Shown: positions 45,961 to 56,694 of the stretch, piece after piece | Layout: each line of letters opens with the position of its first letter | Position numbering within the stretch: the first letter of the stretch is position 1 | NCBI GenBank assembly: GCA_963830205.1 | Contig: CAWHLP010000036.1 | Location: 1-64,000 of the forward strand | From: CAVSRC01 sp963830205 | GTDB taxonomy: Bacteria > Pseudomonadota > Alphaproteobacteria > Rhizobiales > Kaistiaceae | Direction of reading: 5' to 3' | Length of the DNA: 64,000 nt | Made by a program: the position numbers and the translations under genes | Notes under the pieces: model-generated | Seen by the model: the letters and a program-made list of their open reading frames with translations, nothing else | What the model was told of the DNA's origin: nothing | Database searches by the model: none

Positions 45961-46776
45961 TTACGCTGCCCGCAAATGCCGCTCGCGCTGGATGATCTCG
46001 GCGGCGAGCTTGAGGTAGGCCTGGCTGCCGGTGCTCTTGAAATCGTAGAGGAGCACCGGTTTGCCGAAGGACGGCGCCTCGGAAACGCGCACATTGCGTG
46101 GGATGACTGTCTCGTAGACAGCGTCGCCCATATGGGCCCGCACGTCCGCCACCACCTGCCCCGAGAGATTGTTTCGGCTGTCGAACATTGTCAGCACGAT
46201 GCCGTGGATGCTCAGTTCGGGATTGAGCGTCTGCTTCACCTGCTCGACCGTCCGCAGAAGCTGGCTCAAGCCTTCCAGCGCGAAGAATTCGCATTGCAGC
46301 GGCACCAGAACCGAATGCGCCGCCGTCAGGGCATTGATGGTCAAGAGGTTCAGCGAAGGCGGGCAGTCGACCAGAACGTAGGAATAGTTTCGGGGGCGAC
46401 TCGAATCGTCCTCGCTCTTCCCGAACAGGGCGTGGCGCAGGCGATAGGCCCTGTCCGACTGGTTGGCGATTTCCAGTTCGACGCCGAGCAGGTCGAGCGT
46501 CGACGGGCTCACCGACACCCGCGGCACGGCCGTCTGCACCGCCGCGTCGGCGACCGTCGCCTCGCCGAGCAGCAGGTCATAGGTTGAAACCTCCCGGTTC
46601 CTGCGGTCGATGCCGAGGCCGGTCGATGCGTTGCCTTGCGGGTCGAGATCGACGATCAGCACCTCTTCGCCGATGGCGGCAAGGGCGGTCCCCAGGTTGA
46701 TGGCGGTGGTCGTCTTGCCGACGCCGCCCTTCTGGTTGGCGAGCGCGAGCACGCGCGGGCTTCTGGGCAGTGTCAT
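45961..46776 (-). CDS. parA: Chromosome-partitioning ATPase ParA
   Basis: 271 residues, deviant Walker A ALANQKGGVGKTTTAINLGT (residues 11-30), Walker A' VLIVDLDPQGNAST and Walker B YVLVDCPPSLNLLT. Drives ParB-parS segregation across the nucleoid. First gene of parAB. A CtrA-like sequence lies immediately upstream. Confidence 0.97.
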   Translation of the reverse strand: MTLPRSPRVLALANQKGGVGKTTTAINLGTALAAIGEEVLIVDLDPQGNASTGLGIDRRNREVSTYDLLLGEATVADAAVQTAVPRVSVSPSTLDLLGVELEIANQSDRAYRLRHALFGKSEDDSSRPRNYSYVLVDCPPSLNLLTINALTAAHSVLVPLQCEFFALEGLSQLLRTVEQVKQTLNPELSIHGIVLTMFDSRNNLSGQVVADVRAHMGDAVYETVIPRNVRVSEAPSFGKPVLLYDFKSTGSQAYLKLAAEIIQRERHLRAA

Positions 46777-46782
46777 CGGCCG

Positions 46783-46798
46783 TTTACCGATCGTTAAC
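46783..46798. promoter_or_regulatory. CtrA-like box upstream of parA
   Basis: TTTACCGATCGTTAAC: one mismatch to TTAA-N7-TTAAC. Lies between the rsmG stop and the parA start. Confidence 0.4.
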
Positions 46799-47438
46799 CG
46801 TGGTGGCGCGGGGCGCGGATGAGATGGCTGATGTCGAGGATCGCGCCGCCATCGCCGACTCGACTGTCATGTTTTACCAGATCGAAGCCCCAAGATTGAG
46901 TAGCCTCGGCCAATTCATGCACAAAATCTCGTCCCTTGTGAAAGGCGGCCGGGATCCCCCGCTCCATCACTGGCGCCGCCAGCGCCAGCAGTTCCGTCAG
47001 CGGCGCCAGGGCCCGCGCACTCACCCGGTCGACCGGTTCCGCCCATGACGCGACCACCGCCTCGATACGGCCCTCATGGACGACCGCCGGCGCGCCGGTT
47101 GCCCGGATCGCCTGGCGCAGGAAGGCGCACTTCTTGCGGTTGCTTTCGACCAGATGAACCTTCGTATCCGCATGATCCGCGCCGAAGATGGCCACGACCA
47201 GACCCGGAAAGCCAGCGCCGCTACCGAGATCAAGCCAGCGCCGCGCCTCCGGGAAGAGCGCCACGAGCTGGGCGCTGTCGGCCACATGCCGGCGCCAGAC
47301 CTGCGGCACTGTGCTCGGCGCGATCAGGTTCTCCGCCCGCTGCCATTTTCCGAGCAACGCCACATAGGCAGAGAGCCGCTCACCTGTTTCACGTGAAACC
47401 GGGAGGATGTCCGTCAGGGCCTCGAGGCCGTCAGCCAC
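46794..47438 (-). CDS. rsmG: 16S rRNA (guanine-N7) methyltransferase RsmG
   Basis: 214 residues. The SAM-binding motif is RRWLDLGSGAGFPGLVVAI (about 66-84), followed by KVHLVESNRKKCAFLRQAIR and VSARALAPLTELLALAAP. Methylates G527 of 16S rRNA. Starts 6 nt after mnmG in the conserved order mnmG-rsmG-parA-parB. Its 5' end contains a parS-like sequence within codons. Confidence 0.96.
   Translation of the reverse strand: MADGLEALTDILPVSRETGERLSAYVALLGKWQRAENLIAPSTVPQVWRRHVADSAQLVALFPEARRWLDLGSGAGFPGLVVAIFGADHADTKVHLVESNRKKCAFLRQAIRATGAPAVVHEGRIEAVVASWAEPVDRVSARALAPLTELLALAAPVMERGIPAAFHKGRDFVHELAEATQSWGFDLVKHDSRVGDGGAILDISHLIRAPRHHG
47395..47410. promoter_or_regulatory. parS-like site inside the rsmG start region
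   Basis: TGTTTCACGTGAAACC, 15 of 16 bases of the consensus parS palindrome. Located within codons near the rsmG N-terminus. Confidence 0.85.
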
Positions 47439-47444
47439 GCCGCC

Positions 47445-49320
47445 TCACGCCACCTTGCGCCCGCGTTGGCGCTTGATGCTGCCCAGGAGCAGCGCCAGCG
47501 CCGCGGGGGTCATACCCTCGATTCGCGCCGCCTGGCCGAGCGTCGCCGGACGCACCGCCATGATCTTGTCGCGCAGCTCTCCGGACAGGCCGGACAGGCC
47601 GTGGAGATCCAGCTCGTCGGGAATCGCCACCGCCTCGTCTTCCCGCACCTGCTCGATGTCGAGGCGCTGGCGCTCCAGATAGACCGCATACTTCGCGTCC
47701 GTCTCGATCTGTTCGGATACGAATTGATCCAGCGATCCCAGCCCCGGCCACACCCGCGCCAGCGCTTTGACGGTTATCCCGGGATAAGCCAGCAGATCGA
47801 AAGCCGACCGCCGGGCGCCGTCCCGGTTGATGTGGATGCCATGCCGTTCCGCCTCGTTCGGCGTCAGCGTCAGCGACCGGGTCAGCGCCCGCGCGGCCTC
47901 CAGCGTTTCGGCCTTGGCGCCGTATGCCTCGGCGCGCGCCCGCCCGACCAGGCCCAGCTTCAGCCCCAGCGGGGTCAGCCGCTGGTCGGCATTGTCTGCC
48001 CTGCAGCGACAGGCGGTATTCCGCCCGCGACGTGAACATCCGATAGGGCTCGGTCACCCCCGCGGTCAGCAAGTCGTCGACCATCACGCCGAGATAGGCA
48101 TCCGACCGGCTGATGGCGACGCCCTCGCCGCCACCGGCGATCAGCGCCGCATTCAGCCCCGCCAGCAGGCCCTGGGCGCCGGCCTCCTCATAGCCCGTGG
48201 TGCCGTTGATCTGTCCGGCCAGGAAGAGCCGGCCGATGCGCTTGGTCTCCAGCGTCGGCCTGAGCTCGCGCGGGTCGACGTGATCGTATTCGATGGCATA
48301 GCCCGGCCGGATGATCCGCGCCCTTTCCAGCCCGGGGATCGCGTGAACAACCTCGGCCTGGACCGCCTCGGGCAGCCCGGTCGAAATGCCGTTCGGATAG
48401 ACCGTGTCGTCGTCCAGCCCCTCCGGCTCCAGGAAGATCTGGTGCCCGTCGCGATCGCCGAAGCGCATGATCTTGTCCTCGATGCTCGGACAATAGCGCG
48501 GCCCGCGGCTGCTGATTTCGCCCGAAAACATCGGCGACCGCTTGATGTTCCGGCGGATCACCGCATGCACCGCGTCGGTCGTCCGCGTGATCGCACAATC
48601 CACCTGCGGCGTCGTGATCGCCTCCGTCATGGTCGAGAACGGCTCCGGCGGGTCGTCACCCACCTGCCGGTCGAGCCCGCTCCAGTCGATGGTGCGTCCG
48701 TCCAGCCGCGGCGGCGTGCCGGTCTTCAGACGCCCGAGACGAAACCCCGCCACTTCCAGTGCCCGCGCCAGCCCCACCGACGGCGCCTCGCCAACCCGGC
48801 CGGCGGCGATCTTCACCTCGCCGATATGGATGAGCCCGCGCAGGAACGTCCCCGTGGTGATCACCACCGCTCCGGCGCCGAGCACCCGCCCATCACCCAG
48901 AACCACGCCGGCCGCCCGGCCCTCGGCGATCACCAGGTCGACCACTTCCCCCTCGACGATCTCGAGACTGTCCTGCGCCCTCAGCAGCGCCTGTACCGCC
49001 TGGCGGTAGAGCTTACGATCCGCCTGGGCCCGCGGCCCGCGCACCGCCGGCCCCTTGCGCCGGTTGAGGACCCGGAACTGGATGCCGGCGCGGTCCGCCG
49101 CCACACCCATGATCCCGTCGAGCGCATCGATCTCGCGGACGAGATGACCCTTGCCGAGCCCACCTATGGCGGGGTTGCACGACATGGCACCGACGGTGGC
49201 AAAGGATTGGGTGACTAGCGCGGTCCGCGCCCCGACGCGCGCCGCAGCCGCAGCCGCCTCGGTGCCCGCATGGCCGCCACCGACGACGATCACATCAAAG
49301 GATCGGTTCGCCTCCGTCAT
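47445..49320 (-). CDS. mnmG: tRNA uridine-5-carboxymethylaminomethyl modification enzyme MnmG (frame broken near 48003)
   Basis: About 624 residues after removal of one extra base near 48003 (AEYRLSL joins RADNADQRLTPLGL). FAD motif VVGGGHAGTEAAAAAARVG at the start; CNPAIGGLGKGHLVREIDAL and the tRNA-binding C-terminal domain are typical. With MnmE it modifies U34 of tRNAs. The break is assumed to be an error because the post-break frame is perfectly conserved to the expected C-terminus (GSIKRQRGRKVA). Confidence 0.95.
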
Positions 49321-49355
49321 GATCCACCCGCGCCAGCCACCATCACCCCCGACCC

Positions 49356-49371
49356 TGTTTCACGTGAAACA
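49356..49371. promoter_or_regulatory. parS centromere site
   Basis: TGTTTCACGTGAAACA, a perfect match to the consensus parS palindrome, in the 57-nt gap between mnmE and mnmG. Confidence 0.95.
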
Positions 49372-49377
49372 GCCCCC

Positions 49378-50703
49378 TCACTTGCCGATACAGAAATCCC
49401 GGAACACCACGTCGAGCATCTCCTCGACGCCGATGCGCCCCGTCACTCTTCCTAGGGCATCGCCCGCCCGGCGCAAGTCCTCGGCGCGCAGCTCCAGACC
49501 ACGGCCATCGTCTTCAAGCGCAGCCACGATCGCTTCTGCGCAACCACGCAACGCCGCCCGGTGCCGCGCCCGTGTCGCCACAACCGACTCTGCGCCGCCC
49601 AGCTCCGCCGCCAGCGTCCGCGCCAAACCCGCCAGCAACTCCGCCACACCTTCGCCCGTCACAGACGAGATGGCATAGTCGAAATCCGCCAGAATCCTGG
49701 CTCGTTCTGAATCCGAATCGACCAGATCGACCTTGCTCGCCACGCGCAACACGGCGCCGGGCAGGGCAGGGGGCCGGCCGGCCGGTTCCCGCGCGTCGCC
49801 CAGCCACAGAACCAGGTCCGCCCTGGCGGCGCGCGCCTCCGCCCGGCGCACCCCTTCGCGCTCCACCGCCCCTTCCGCCGTGCGCAAACCCGCCGTATCG
49901 ACCAGGGTCGCAGCATACCCATCCAGATCGATACGCACTTCGATCATGTCCCGCGTCGTCCCCGGCTCCGGCGCCACGATGGCCACGTCCCGCCGGGCGA
50001 TCGCGTTCACCAGGCTCGACTTCCCTGCATTGGGCGGCCCCAGCACAACGATCTCGGTGCCCTCGCGCACCCGCTCCCCCCGCCGGTCCTCGGCATGGTC
50101 GACGATCTCCCGCCGCACCGCCTCCGCGAGCCGCCAGGCCTCGTTGCTCGCCGAAGCCGGGATGTCGTCCTCGTCGGCGAAATCGAGCTCCGCCTCGATC
50201 AGCGCCCGCGCCCGCACCAGCCGCTGCCGCCAGCCCTCATAGAGCCGCCCCAGTGTGCCGTCGCTCTGGCGGAGCGCCTGCCGTCGCTGCGCCTCGGTCT
50301 CCGCCGCGACCAGGTCCGCCAACCCCTCCACCTGGGTCAGGTCCAGGCGTTCATTGCCGAAGGCCCGGCGCGTGAACTCGCCGGCCTCGGCCGGGCGAAA
50401 CCCATCGATTGCCGACAGCGCCTCGAGCACCGCCATCACCACCGCGCGCCCGCCATGCACATGCAGCTCGGCAACGTCCTCTCCGGTGAAGCTCGCCGGC
50501 GCAGCAAAGAACACCACCAGCCCCTGGTCCAGCAGCTCGCCCCGCGGCGACTTGAGAGACCTGAGGCACACCCGGCGTGGTTCCGGAACCGCACCGATCA
50601 GTGTTTCGAGTCCGAATCGAACGCGCGGGCCGCTCATGCGGATGATGGCCACCCCCGCTGGCGGTGCCCCGCTCGACAATGCGAAGATCGTGTCGCCAGC
50701 CAC
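49378..50703 (-). CDS. mnmE: tRNA-modification GTPase MnmE
   Basis: 441 residues from the start used. The N-terminal THF-binding domain (DTIFALSSGAPPAGVAIIRM) leads to a helical domain with an inserted G domain: P-loop VLGPPNAGKSSLVNAIA, the switch region PGTTRDMIEV and DTAGLRTAEGAVE. The C-terminal FCIGK is the catalytic Cys motif. GTG codons at 50703, 50712 and 50724 are possible starts. 50703 is preferred for its AGGG ribosome site and family length. Any of the three lies within about 25 nt of the divergent gene start. Confidence 0.95.
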   Translation of the reverse strand: MAGDTIFALSSGAPPAGVAIIRMSGPRVRFGLETLIGAVPEPRRVCLRSLKSPRGELLDQGLVVFFAAPASFTGEDVAELHVHGGRAVVMAVLEALSAIDGFRPAEAGEFTRRAFGNERLDLTQVEGLADLVAAETEAQRRQALRQSDGTLGRLYEGWRQRLVRARALIEAELDFADEDDIPASASNEAWRLAEAVRREIVDHAEDRRGERVREGTEIVVLGPPNAGKSSLVNAIARRDVAIVAPEPGTTRDMIEVRIDLDGYAATLVDTAGLRTAEGAVEREGVRRAEARAARADLVLWLGDAREPAGRPPALPGAVLRVASKVDLVDSDSERARILADFDYAISSVTGEGVAELLAGLARTLAAELGGAESVVATRARHRAALRGCAEAIVAALEDDGRGLELRAEDLRRAGDALGRVTGRIGVEEMLDVVFRDFCIGK

Positions 50704-50726
50704 CGCCCTCACCCTAGATCGCACCC

Positions 50727-52751
50727 ATGAGCGAAAACCTGCTCCGCCACGAAGCCAGCCCCTACCTTCTCCAGCACAAGGACAACCCTGTCCATTGGCG
50801 CCCCTGGGGCCCCGCCGCGCTGGCCGAAGCCCAGGCCGCCGACAAGCCCATTCTCCTCTCCGTCGGCTATGCCGCCTGCCATTGGTGCCATGTCATGGCC
50901 CATGAAAGCTTCGAAGACCCGGAAACCGCCGCGGTGATGAACGAGCTTTTCGTGAACATCAAGGTCGATCGCGAGGAGCGCCCCGACATCGACCAGATCT
51001 ACATGGCGGCTCTTCACGCCACCGGCCAGCAAGGCGGCTGGCCGCTGACCATGTTCCTCACCCCAAAGGGCGAACCCATCGGCGGCGGCACCTATTTCCC
51101 CAAAGCCGCCCGCTACGGCCGTCCCGCCTTCGTCGACCTCCTGCGCGACGTGGCCCGCGTCTACCACGCCAACCCCGCGGCCATCGCCAGCAATGCCGCC
51201 CTCATCACCGCGCACCTCTCCGCCCCCCAGAGCGGCCCCGCCATCGCCCTCGACCGCGCTCTTCTCGACCGCGCGGCCGAACGCCTCCTCGGCTTCATGG
51301 ATCCGGTCCACGGCGGCACCAACGGCGCGCCCAAGTTCCCCCAGGCAAGCCTCCTCGAATTCCTCTGGCGCGCAGCCTACCGCACGGGCGACGCCGCCTA
51401 CCGCGACATCGTCCTGGTGACCCTCACCAACATTTGCCAAGGCGGCATCTACGATCATCTTGCCGGCGGCTTCGCCCGCTATTCCACCGACGCTCGCTGG
51501 CTGGCGCCGCATTTCGAGAAGATGCTCTACGACAATGCCCAGCTCATTGCGCTGCTCGCAGCCGCCTGGCGCGCTACCGGCGAGGCTCTGTTCCGCATCC
51601 GAATCGAAGAAACCATCGGCTGGCTCGCCCGCGAGATGCAGCTCGGCGCCGACGCCTTCGCCGCCAGCATCGACGCCGATTCGGACGGCCATGAGGGCCG
51701 TTTCACCGTGTGGACGCGCGCCGAGGTCCTGGCCGTTCTGGGGCAGGGCGAGGGGACCTTTTTCGCCGACACCTACGACATTTCGGATGGCGGCAACTGG
51801 GAGGGCGTTTCGATCCCGAATCGACTCAAAACACCCGACCCGTTGAGCGACGCCGACGAGCGCCGTCTGGCCGCGGCGCGCGCCACCCTGCTTGCCCATC
51901 GCGCCCATCGCGCCCGTCCGGCCACCGACGACAAGGTCCTCGCCGACTGGAACGGGCTCACCATCGCTGCGCTCGCTTTCGCCGGCGCGACGCTGGCGCG
52001 CCCCGACTGGATCGACCTCGCCGCCGCCGCCTTCCGCTTCGTCACCACCGCCATGACCCGGGCCGGGCGCCTCGCCCATTCCTGGCGCGACGGCAAGACC
52101 GTCTTCCCCGGCCTTGCCACCGACTACGCCGCCATGACCAAGGCGGCCCTTGCCCTGCACGAGGCCACCTTCGATCCCGACTGGCTCGCCCACGCCGAGC
52201 ACCTCGCCGCCACCATGCGGCGCCACCACTGGGACGCCGATCGCCCGGGCTATTTCCTCTCCGCCGACGACGCCGAGGCGCTCATCGTCCGGCCGCGCTC
52301 CGACACCGACGACGCCACGCCGTCGGCCGCCTCGCTGATGGCCACCAACCTCATCCGCCTTTGGCGTCTCACCGGCAGCGACGCCTACCGCGCCGACGCC
52401 GATGCGCTCCTCGCGGCAGCGTCGCCGCTCATCGCCACCAACCTCTTTGCCACCACCGGCCTCATGAGCGCCCTCGACCTACGCCTCGGCGCGACCGACG
52501 TCGTCATCATCCAGTCTAAGATTTCGCCGGCCGCCCCGTTGCTCGCCGCTGCGCGCCGCTCGGCGACGCCCAACACCATCATCACGCTCCACCATGATGC
52601 CGCACGCCTGCCCCCCGCCCATCCCGCCTCGGGCAAGACCATCGTCGACGGCAAGGCCGCGGCCTATGTCTGCCGCGGCGAGACCTGCTCGCTGCCGATC
52701 ACGGATCCCGCTATGCTGGTCACGATGCTGGCTAAGAGCACCAGCGTGTAG
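50727..52751 (+). CDS. YyaL/SPATA20-type protein with thioredoxin-like domain (DUF255)
   Basis: 674 residues. The N-terminal thioredoxin-like domain has SVGYAACHWCHVMAHESFED with a CxxC, preceded by the family start RHEASPYLLQHKDNPVHW. The rest is an alpha/alpha six-barrel resembling N-acylglucosamine epimerases (GGIYDHLAGGFARYSTDARW, HFEKMLYDNAQL, DADSDGHEGRFTVWT). Conserved from bacteria to man but with unknown activity. The start codon lies within about 25 nt of the mnmE start on the other strand. Confidence 0.9.
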   Translation: MSENLLRHEASPYLLQHKDNPVHWRPWGPAALAEAQAADKPILLSVGYAACHWCHVMAHESFEDPETAAVMNELFVNIKVDREERPDIDQIYMAALHATGQQGGWPLTMFLTPKGEPIGGGTYFPKAARYGRPAFVDLLRDVARVYHANPAAIASNAALITAHLSAPQSGPAIALDRALLDRAAERLLGFMDPVHGGTNGAPKFPQASLLEFLWRAAYRTGDAAYRDIVLVTLTNICQGGIYDHLAGGFARYSTDARWLAPHFEKMLYDNAQLIALLAAAWRATGEALFRIRIEETIGWLAREMQLGADAFAASIDADSDGHEGRFTVWTRAEVLAVLGQGEGTFFADTYDISDGGNWEGVSIPNRLKTPDPLSDADERRLAAARATLLAHRAHRARPATDDKVLADWNGLTIAALAFAGATLARPDWIDLAAAAFRFVTTAMTRAGRLAHSWRDGKTVFPGLATDYAAMTKAALALHEATFDPDWLAHAEHLAATMRRHHWDADRPGYFLSADDAEALIVRPRSDTDDATPSAASLMATNLIRLWRLTGSDAYRADADALLAAASPLIATNLFATTGLMSALDLRLGATDVVIIQSKISPAAPLLAAARRSATPNTIITLHHDAARLPPAHPASGKTIVDGKAAAYVCRGETCSLPITDPAMLVTMLAKSTSV

Positions 52752-52792
52752 ACCAGCTTGATCACCAGTCTTCGTACTGGCATATTGACCGC

Positions 52793-53002
52793 ATGGCAGA
52801 CCGCCTGCGCAAGATCACGGTTCAGGTGAGCGAGCACGACCTCGCCGCCGCCCAGTCCTACACCGGCGAGGGGGTGACCGAGACCGTGCGCGCCGGGCTG
52901 GCGAAGCTCGCCGCCGCCAAGGCCCAGCGCGACCTGCGCAAGCTGCGCGGCAGCTTCACGTTCACCGTCGACCTCAACCAGTTGCGCGACGATCGCCCAT
53001 GA
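52793..53002 (+). CDS. VapB-like antitoxin
   Basis: 69 residues. The N-terminal half (RKITVQVSEHDLAAAQSYTG) and EGVTETVRAGLAKLAAAKAQ form a ribbon-helix-helix-like DNA-binding domain. The C-terminal tail (FTVDLNQLRDDRP) would wrap the toxin. Overlaps the PIN toxin gene by ATGA, the usual antitoxin-first order. Confidence 0.83.
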   Translation: MADRLRKITVQVSEHDLAAAQSYTGEGVTETVRAGLAKLAAAKAQRDLRKLRGSFTFTVDLNQLRDDRP

Positions 53003-53373
53003 TCGCGGTCGACAGCTCGACGTTGATTGCCTTCATTCAGGGCGAACCGGGTAGCGACGTCGACGCGTTCGATCGGGGCCTCGCCAGCGGCGATATCGTG
53101 CTGCCGCCGCCCGTCATCACCGAGATCCTTTCGGATCCATCGCTGCCAGCCGGCCACCGCCGGCTGATCATTTCACTGCCGGTCATGGAACTCCTCGCCG
53201 GCTATTGGGCACGCGCCGCCGACACGCAGCGGGCGGTCATCGCCAAGAAGCTCCGCGCCCCTCTCGCCGACACCCTCATCGCCCAATGCTGCATCGACCA
53301 CGACGTCGCCCTGATCACCCGCGACAAGGACTTCCGACATTTCTCCAGGCATTGCGGCCTGAAGCTCGCTTGA
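52999..53373 (+). CDS. VapC-like PIN-domain ribonuclease toxin
   Basis: 124 residues. PIN acidic residues are Asp in AVDSSTLIAF, Glu in PVITEILSD, Asp in PLADTLIAQCC and Asp in ALITRDKDFRHF. Expected to be an endoribonuclease inhibited by the preceding antitoxin. Complete, and located in the accessory insertion between mnmE and rho. Confidence 0.87.
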   Translation: MIAVDSSTLIAFIQGEPGSDVDAFDRGLASGDIVLPPPVITEILSDPSLPAGHRRLIISLPVMELLAGYWARAADTQRAVIAKKLRAPLADTLIAQCCIDHDVALITRDKDFRHFSRHCGLKLA

Positions 53374-53496
53374 CACCCGGCAGCGCCCCTCGTCGCCCGA
53401 TCAGCCAACGGCCGATTGCGCACTCCGCGGCGATCGCAGCACCGCCTCCCGCGCGGGCTTCCGTCGCCAGCGCCCGTAGGCTAGATTCTCAAACCA

Positions 53497-54484
53497 AGTG
53501 CGACACCGGCTATGTCGGGGTCGCTATGGGAACAAAGTACATCACCTCACGCTTGATGAGAGATGCCGCTTGCGCGGCCTGATGGAAATGGGCCTTGGCC
53601 CTGGTGCGATCGCCGCCGGCTTGGTCGTCATCGTGGGACGATCTACCGGGAGATGGCCCGCATCGCTGCGCCGCAGACTATCGACCTGACAGCGCCGACC
53701 GGATGGCCTGGGTGCGCAAGCTGCGCGGCTCGAAGATCCAGCGCTCGACCTGCCTTCGCGACTTTGTCGGAGACCGCCTTGCCATGGGGTGGTCGCCGGA
53801 GAGATCGCCGGGCGGATGGAGCTGGACGCCATGAACGACAGCGTCAGCGCCGAGACCATCTACCGGTACGTCTATAGCCCTCAGGGCGGCGGGCCGGACT
53901 GCGCGCTATCTCACCCAGCGCAAGGCGAAGCGGGGCCGCCGGCGACGAAATGGCCGCAGAGAGCCATCGATCCCGAACCGGATTTCCATTGATCAGCGGC
54001 CCGCCGAGGCTGATGGGCGCATTGCCTTTGGGCATTGGGAGGGAGATCTCATGCACGCCGCCGCCAGAGGGACATCCTCCTGACGCTCCAGGAAAGATGC
54101 TCCCGGCTCACCGGCTGGCCGCCTGCACAGCAAGGATGCCACCGACACGGCAGACGCCATTATCGATCAGCTCGCCGCCTTGCCATCAACCGCGGTGCAG
54201 ACCATCACCCACGACAATGGCGGTGAGTCTGCCCGGCATGAGCGGGTCAAAGACGCCATCGGCCTTCGCGCCTTCTTCTGCGACCCGCATAGCCCTTGGC
54301 AGCGCGGCGGTATCGAGAACGCCAACGGCCGGCTGCGGCGCGACCTGCCTCGCAAGGCCAGCCTCAGCGGCTACACCGACAAAGACATCGAAAGCATCGT
54401 CTGGAATCTCAACGCGACGCCGCGGAAGTGCCTAGGCTTCAAAACACCAATCGAGGCGTTCGCCTCTAACCTCGGTGTCGCACT
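53497..54484 (+). mobile_element. Decayed IS30-family insertion sequence
   Basis: Matching inverted ends AGTGCGACACCG at 53497-53508 and CGGTGTCGCACT at 54473-54484, about 1 kb apart, enclosing a shattered IS30 transposase. The true ends may extend a few bases outward. Target duplication not identified. Confidence 0.75.
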
Positions 54485-54521
54485 GAATGTGCCCCTGCAA
54501 CGCCTCGCCTCACCAAGCTAA
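53526..54521 (+). pseudogene. IS30-family transposase, multiply frameshifted
   Basis: Pieces in different frames reproduce the family in order. The N-terminal HTH pieces are LTLDERCRLRGLMEMGLGPG, then an IYREMAR piece. Mid-section pieces are WVRKLRGSKIQRSTCLRDFV and SAETIYRYVYSPQGGG. The catalytic core pieces are THDNGGESARHERVKDAIGL (second Asp) and SPWQRGGIENANGRLRRDLP (Glu). The tail is LNATPRKCLGFKTPIEAF. At least four or five frame changes are needed, far more than in any other gene here, so this is real decay plus possibly sequence error. The apparent reading frame runs slightly past the right inverted end. Confidence 0.85.
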
Positions 54522-55081
54522 TCCGCGCCCGCCGCATCGACCGCAGCCAGGATGAAGCCGATCCGACGCCCAACCGTGTCGCGCGGAATATCGACCGTCT
54601 CGTACCCCGCTCCGTCATAGGCGTCGCGCACCATCTCGTAGGTGCGCACTGCCTCGTCCCAGTCCTGGCTGCGTTCCCCGTCCTGCCGGTAGATCTCGCG
54701 CCACGGCGGCGCCAGAAAGACGAGCGCGTTGGAGCGATAGACCTCGCCGGCCTGCCGCACCGCCTCCGGCACCGGCAGGCCGACCAGGCGGCAATAGCCG
54801 CTGAGCTCAGCGATCCCCCGGTCGAAGAACACCGGCTCGTCGCTCGCTGCCTCGCGCTCGAAATCGGCAATGCCGCGCTTCAGCATCTCGGCGCAATAGG
54901 CCGCCGCGTCCTTGCCGTGCACTGCCGTCCCACCGATGCTTGCCTGCTCGCGCAGGATCGCCCGACCGGCTTCGGCCACCGTCCGGAAGCCGCGCCTGTC
55001 GAGCGTCTCGATCAGCGTCGTCTTGCCGGCGCCGGGCCCACCGCTGATGATGAAGAAGTTCGGCCGATACGGCACGTGCAC
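54518..55081 (-). CDS. AAA_28-type P-loop ATPase/kinase
   Basis: 187 residues. Walker A FIISGGPGAGKTTLIETLD at the N-terminus and a kinase-like lid with VFFDRGIAELSGYC (Asp-Arg, as in nucleoside-kinase relatives). WREIYRQDGERSQDWDEAV and GYETVDIPRDTVGRRIGFIL complete the family pattern. Substrate unknown. GTG start at 55081 used, with 55075 and 55120 also possible. Its 3' end touches the IS30 remnant. Confidence 0.83.
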   Translation of the reverse strand: MHVPYRPNFFIISGGPGAGKTTLIETLDRRGFRTVAEAGRAILREQASIGGTAVHGKDAAAYCAEMLKRGIADFEREAASDEPVFFDRGIAELSGYCRLVGLPVPEAVRQAGEVYRSNALVFLAPPWREIYRQDGERSQDWDEAVRTYEMVRDAYDGAGYETVDIPRDTVGRRIGFILAAVDAAGAD

Positions 55082-55226
55082 CCCCGCCGGTCGACATCCG
55101 TACTGCGCGCGACGGACCACACCGGACCGGCGACCAAGCGCCGGCCTTGGCCCATCGCGATTTCCACGTCAGGCAGCGTCGGACGCGGTGAGGCGCCTGC
55201 TCAGCCCTCCGTCGGCGATGCCGCGT

Positions 55227-56492
<1,266 letters not shown>

Positions 56493-56694
56493 GGAGCGCG
56501 ATTCTCTTATGCGTTTGGGGAAAAAGCACCGACGGTGGAGGAAGTCGCAGAACTTCTGTCCGGCATTTGCTGCCGGAGCGCTTCGTCAGCCAAGGATCGG
56601 CTGCCAGCGCCTGTCTGCTTGTGCGGTTGGGCCGCAAGATAATGGCTCGCACCCGCCACCGCAAGGCCGAAAGCACCTCAGCCGATTTCGCCGT

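Noticed and set aside
53374..54530. Prophage or larger genomic island
   Set aside because: Only one decayed IS30 copy is present. No integrase, phage structural genes or attachment-site duplication.
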